Assembly (NCBI GenBank): GCA_947652115.1
Contig: OX393567.1
Coordinates: 18,160,101 to 18,224,100 of the forward strand
Direction: 5' to 3'
Source: Blastomussa wellsi
Taxonomy: Eukaryota; Cnidaria; Anthozoa; Scleractinia; Plerogyridae
DNA: 64,000 nt
The notes beneath the pieces were generated by a model that was not told where the DNA came from, did not search any database, and saw only the letters and a list, made by a program, of their open reading frames with translations. The translations under genes were made by a program, and so were the position numbers. Shown in pieces: positions 62,001 through 64,000 of this stretch; the stretch's first letter is position 1; each line of letters starts with the position of its first letter.

Positions 62001-64000
62001 AACAAGAACACGATAGTGAGAATACACGTGATCCCAACAGTGAGCCTGTCCCCTCCATTGTCGGGACTCATCCAAAACACGATCCAACTCAGCATGACCA
62101 GGAAAATACAAGGAAGGTACAGCTGGATCATGTAGTAACCCAGACGCCTTTGTAGCAAGAAAGAGGCTTCGACGATAGTAAAATTGCCTGAAACGGAAAT
62201 TTAAATGTTTTGTGTTTCACCGATAAGGTGGAGACCAGAATTGCAACGGTAGCGCCTCATCGAACACAATAAATATCTCCTAACCAGATCCGGAGTGTAA
62301 CGCAATTCTCTTATGAAATTGATCGCTTATGTATTGAAAAATTCGTTAAGTAAAACCAACTCACTCAGCTTATTCGACTTTGTTTGGTTTTTAGCGCTGT
62401 TTTGACCAGAAATATGACAAAATCGCCTCTTTAAGGTTTCTCTTTGTTCTCTGTTCTAATAATTGTTTTAAGTCTTACCTGTGATATAGACTCCAACTTT
62501 TCGGGAGACTTTCGAGGTTGTGATCGAGAACTGTGCCATGACTGGTTGTTCAACAATAACCATGTCCCGCTTCCAAATGTAGTCCACATCACTTGTTGAA
62601 AACCCATCTAAAAGATGAATTACACAGAAAACAATGCAATGAACATAAAACTGCCTTTTCCCCCTTTCCCGGTCCAAAGACGTTAGAAAGCGGAGGAAAG
62701 TAGTTTCGGTGAACGTCGACACTTCTATCAGACCCCAAATAGTCTTCGGCTACTCGCCTGCTCCCAGCTTTCGTTCACAGTTCACAGTACACTTGCACTT
62801 TTGCTCATTTTTCTAAAGAACTGGCAATGACCTCGTTCCCAGGAATTCTTTTCACTCTGTGTGGCCGGAATGAAAATGGAGAGTAGAACACAAAGAGAGC
62901 GAGCGAGCGCATTGGGCGCGAGTGGCGAAGCCGCGTGCTGCAAATTTCTAGCGCGAGTATCCACGCCGATTCGCTCTTTGTCCGAATATTTGCGTCCAGA
63001 TCTTGAAGATAGAGCAATTCATAAATTGATTTCACCATCAAATCGTTTTCTCCTCTTCGCCAACTTTCTTATAATGAAATTTTGTCAAAGCTGTGAAAAC
63101 CTATTAGGATTCGGTTGATAAATAAATCATTAAGCTGCACTAGAATCGCCAGCTATTTTCTTCTGCCTCCTGAAGGGAGACAGAAAGGCTACAATGACCC
63201 CTCTCCCCTCCCCCCTCCCTCCCCCTCCCCCACCCACTCGAAATCAGGTATGTATACTTACAGCTGCCAAATGTCAGTGAACAGTTCTGAATGTCGATTG
63301 GAAAGTTGTGCAGGTCCATATCACATGCTGACACTAAGTGGGTGCTGTGTAGATAAACGAAAAAAAAAACGAAATTAACCTTATCTTTGGTGCTTAACAT
63401 AAAAATACAACGGCAACCAAGAAATTGAAGTTAATCTCGCATGTCATCCAGGAACACCGGAACAAGATATCTAATAGCGCTTTCTCCTAATATGGTACTA
63501 ATTAACTCACAAACTTTATTTTATAATTTACACACTCGTACATTTATCTTCTTGATTTCCTGTAAACCTGTCTACATACTCTCTTTAGTTACGACATGAC
63601 CCACCTAGATTAGCATCTGCTACCTGTGGGCATATCCAATTTGTAAACATTACTAATAAAGAACCGAACTGAACACCCCAGTGCATGAAACACCGGAACA
63701 ACCCGGAACACCAGAAATACCGTGAAATGTCAATAAATTTCTAAAATTATAAAATATATATACATATAAAAAATAAAATTCTGGTGTTCCGGGGTGTTCC
63801 GTGTTCCGGGGTGTTCCAGTGTATCACGGGATTCAATTTTTTCGGACGGGGTGATGTCAGAGATTCAAACAATGTAATGTTCACTTTTTTGCACATGACA
63901 CACTTACTTCCGCGAGTACAAGATGTCTCCAGAAGGTTTTACTCTCAGGAACGAATGCATGCTTTTATCCTCTTTGTCCAAATCTGTTTCGCGAGAATTG
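59054..64000 (-). CDS. Cys-loop ligand-gated ion channel (GABA-A/glycine receptor type), last six exons; 5' end beyond the window
   Basis: Exons (minus): 64000-63908 (partial), 63344-63262, 62607-62479, 62187-61973, 61134-60967, 59425-59054; all phases join. The extracellular part shows HSFLRVKPSGDILYSR and the Cys-loop CDMDLHNFPIDIQNC. This is followed by VEASFLLQRRLGYYMIQLYL into TM1 (PCIFLVMLSWIVFW), TM2 (RLTVGITCILTIVFLLGYV), LPKVSYVKGVDWY, and TM3 (LMTSFLFIFLSLVECVMV). A long cytoplasmic loop with serine/proline/glutamate-rich sequence spans the last two exons, then TM4 (FASRILFPLTYIIYNTGYWY) a few residues from the stop. It forms pentameric plasma-membrane channels gated by a neurotransmitter or other small ligand. 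The ligand cannot be told from the visible part. Oddity: instead of the anion-channel PAR signature before TM2 it has GGDR, with Asp at -1'. Confidence 0.93.
59842..59876 (+). ncRNA. Hammerhead ribozyme-like motif (type I, short helix III)
   Basis: TCCA (helix I), CTGATGA box, GGGC-TGT-GCCC (helix II), GAAAC, GTC cleavage triplet, TGGA (pairs with TCCA). The core order and all invariant positions of the CUGAUGA and GAAA boxes are present, with one extra A between A9 and helix II. Helix III is only the ACGT word, so cleavage might need a dimer. It lies in the last intron of the receptor gene, antisense to it, in what looks like a solo PLE-type terminal repeat. Confidence 0.6.
59938..60004. repeat. 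Short perfect-arm hairpin
   Basis: AACCTCGTTCCCAGGGTCTT mirrors AAGACCCTGGGATCGAGGTT around a ~13 bp loop. It lies in the last intron of the receptor gene. Probably a small foldback repeat; a related end is at 62830. Confidence 0.7.
60497..60823. mobile_element. MITE with ~83 bp inverted arms
   Basis: ATTCTCGTCCCCATAGCCCT through GAAGGGCTCTGGAGACATAC (60497-60580) is mirrored at 60741-60823. The interior (~160 bp) has no coding signal. It lies in the last receptor intron. Confidence 0.8.
63185..63240. repeat. C/T-rich low-complexity tract
   Basis: CCCCTCTCCCCTCCCCCCTC and similar run at 63197-63235. It lies in the intron immediately after the Cys-loop exon. Confidence 0.8.
63520..63835 (-). 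repeat. Dispersed repeat (inverted copy of 45286-45427) and GTGTTCCGGGGT tandem units
   Basis: 63520-63665 is the reverse complement of the 45286 block (CATGACCCACCTAGATTAGC and flanks). It is followed by short tandem words built on GGTGTTCCG at 63780-63820 with mirrored CGGAACACC words at 63690-63715. Both lie in a receptor intron. Confidence 0.6.

Overview
The window is eukaryotic nuclear DNA: AT-rich, with split genes, canonical GT..AG introns, and dense MITE, SINE, LINE and Penelope-like debris. The protein types (Rbfox, HAUS2, an F-box/LRR protein, a Cys-loop receptor) and the repeat style suggest a cnidarian, most likely a stony coral. This is inference; no species marker is visible.

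Layout. 0-2.2 kb holds repeats, including a Penelope-like element (PLE) remnant with a GIY-YIG endonuclease ORF. 2.27-14.37 kb (minus) is an Rbfox-type splicing factor in nine coding exons. 14.4-18.6 kb is repeat-rich intergenic DNA. 18.6-20.4 kb (minus) is an intronless F-box/leucine-rich-repeat gene. It is head to head with HAUS2 (augmin subunit 2, plus, 20.88-29.41 kb, six exons), whose fourth intron carries a nested transposon composite. 29.4-32.6 kb is transposon debris, including the tail of an LTR-retrotransposon polyprotein.

32.6-53.2 kb is the most unusual part: a cluster of one intronless gene family of ~540-residue polytopic membrane proteins that I do not recognise. There are four full-length ORFs (37965-39587 +, 41015-42631 +, 47128-48744 -, 50376-52001 -), one short ORF with an in-frame internal deletion (32582-33361 -), and three decayed fragments (36120-36527, 49566-49610, 52905-53150, all minus). 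Two pairs of copies share homologous 5' flanks, so promoters were duplicated with the genes. The N-terminal ~120 residues and the C-terminal half are nearly invariant, while the TM1-TM5 region varies.

53.2-59 kb is repeat-dominated. 59.05-64 kb (minus) carries the last six exons of a GABA-A/glycine-type Cys-loop receptor whose 5' end lies beyond the window; its pore has an acidic residue at the -1' position. A hammerhead-ribozyme-like motif lies at 59842-59876 in its last-but-one intergenic/intron neighbourhood, and related degenerate motifs occur in the PLE terminal repeats.

Exon models were built by eye from splice signals, reading phase and family similarity. No database search was possible. 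Housekeeping genes (splicing, spindle, ubiquitin ligase adaptor) flank the cluster, and nothing in the sequence links their functions to it.
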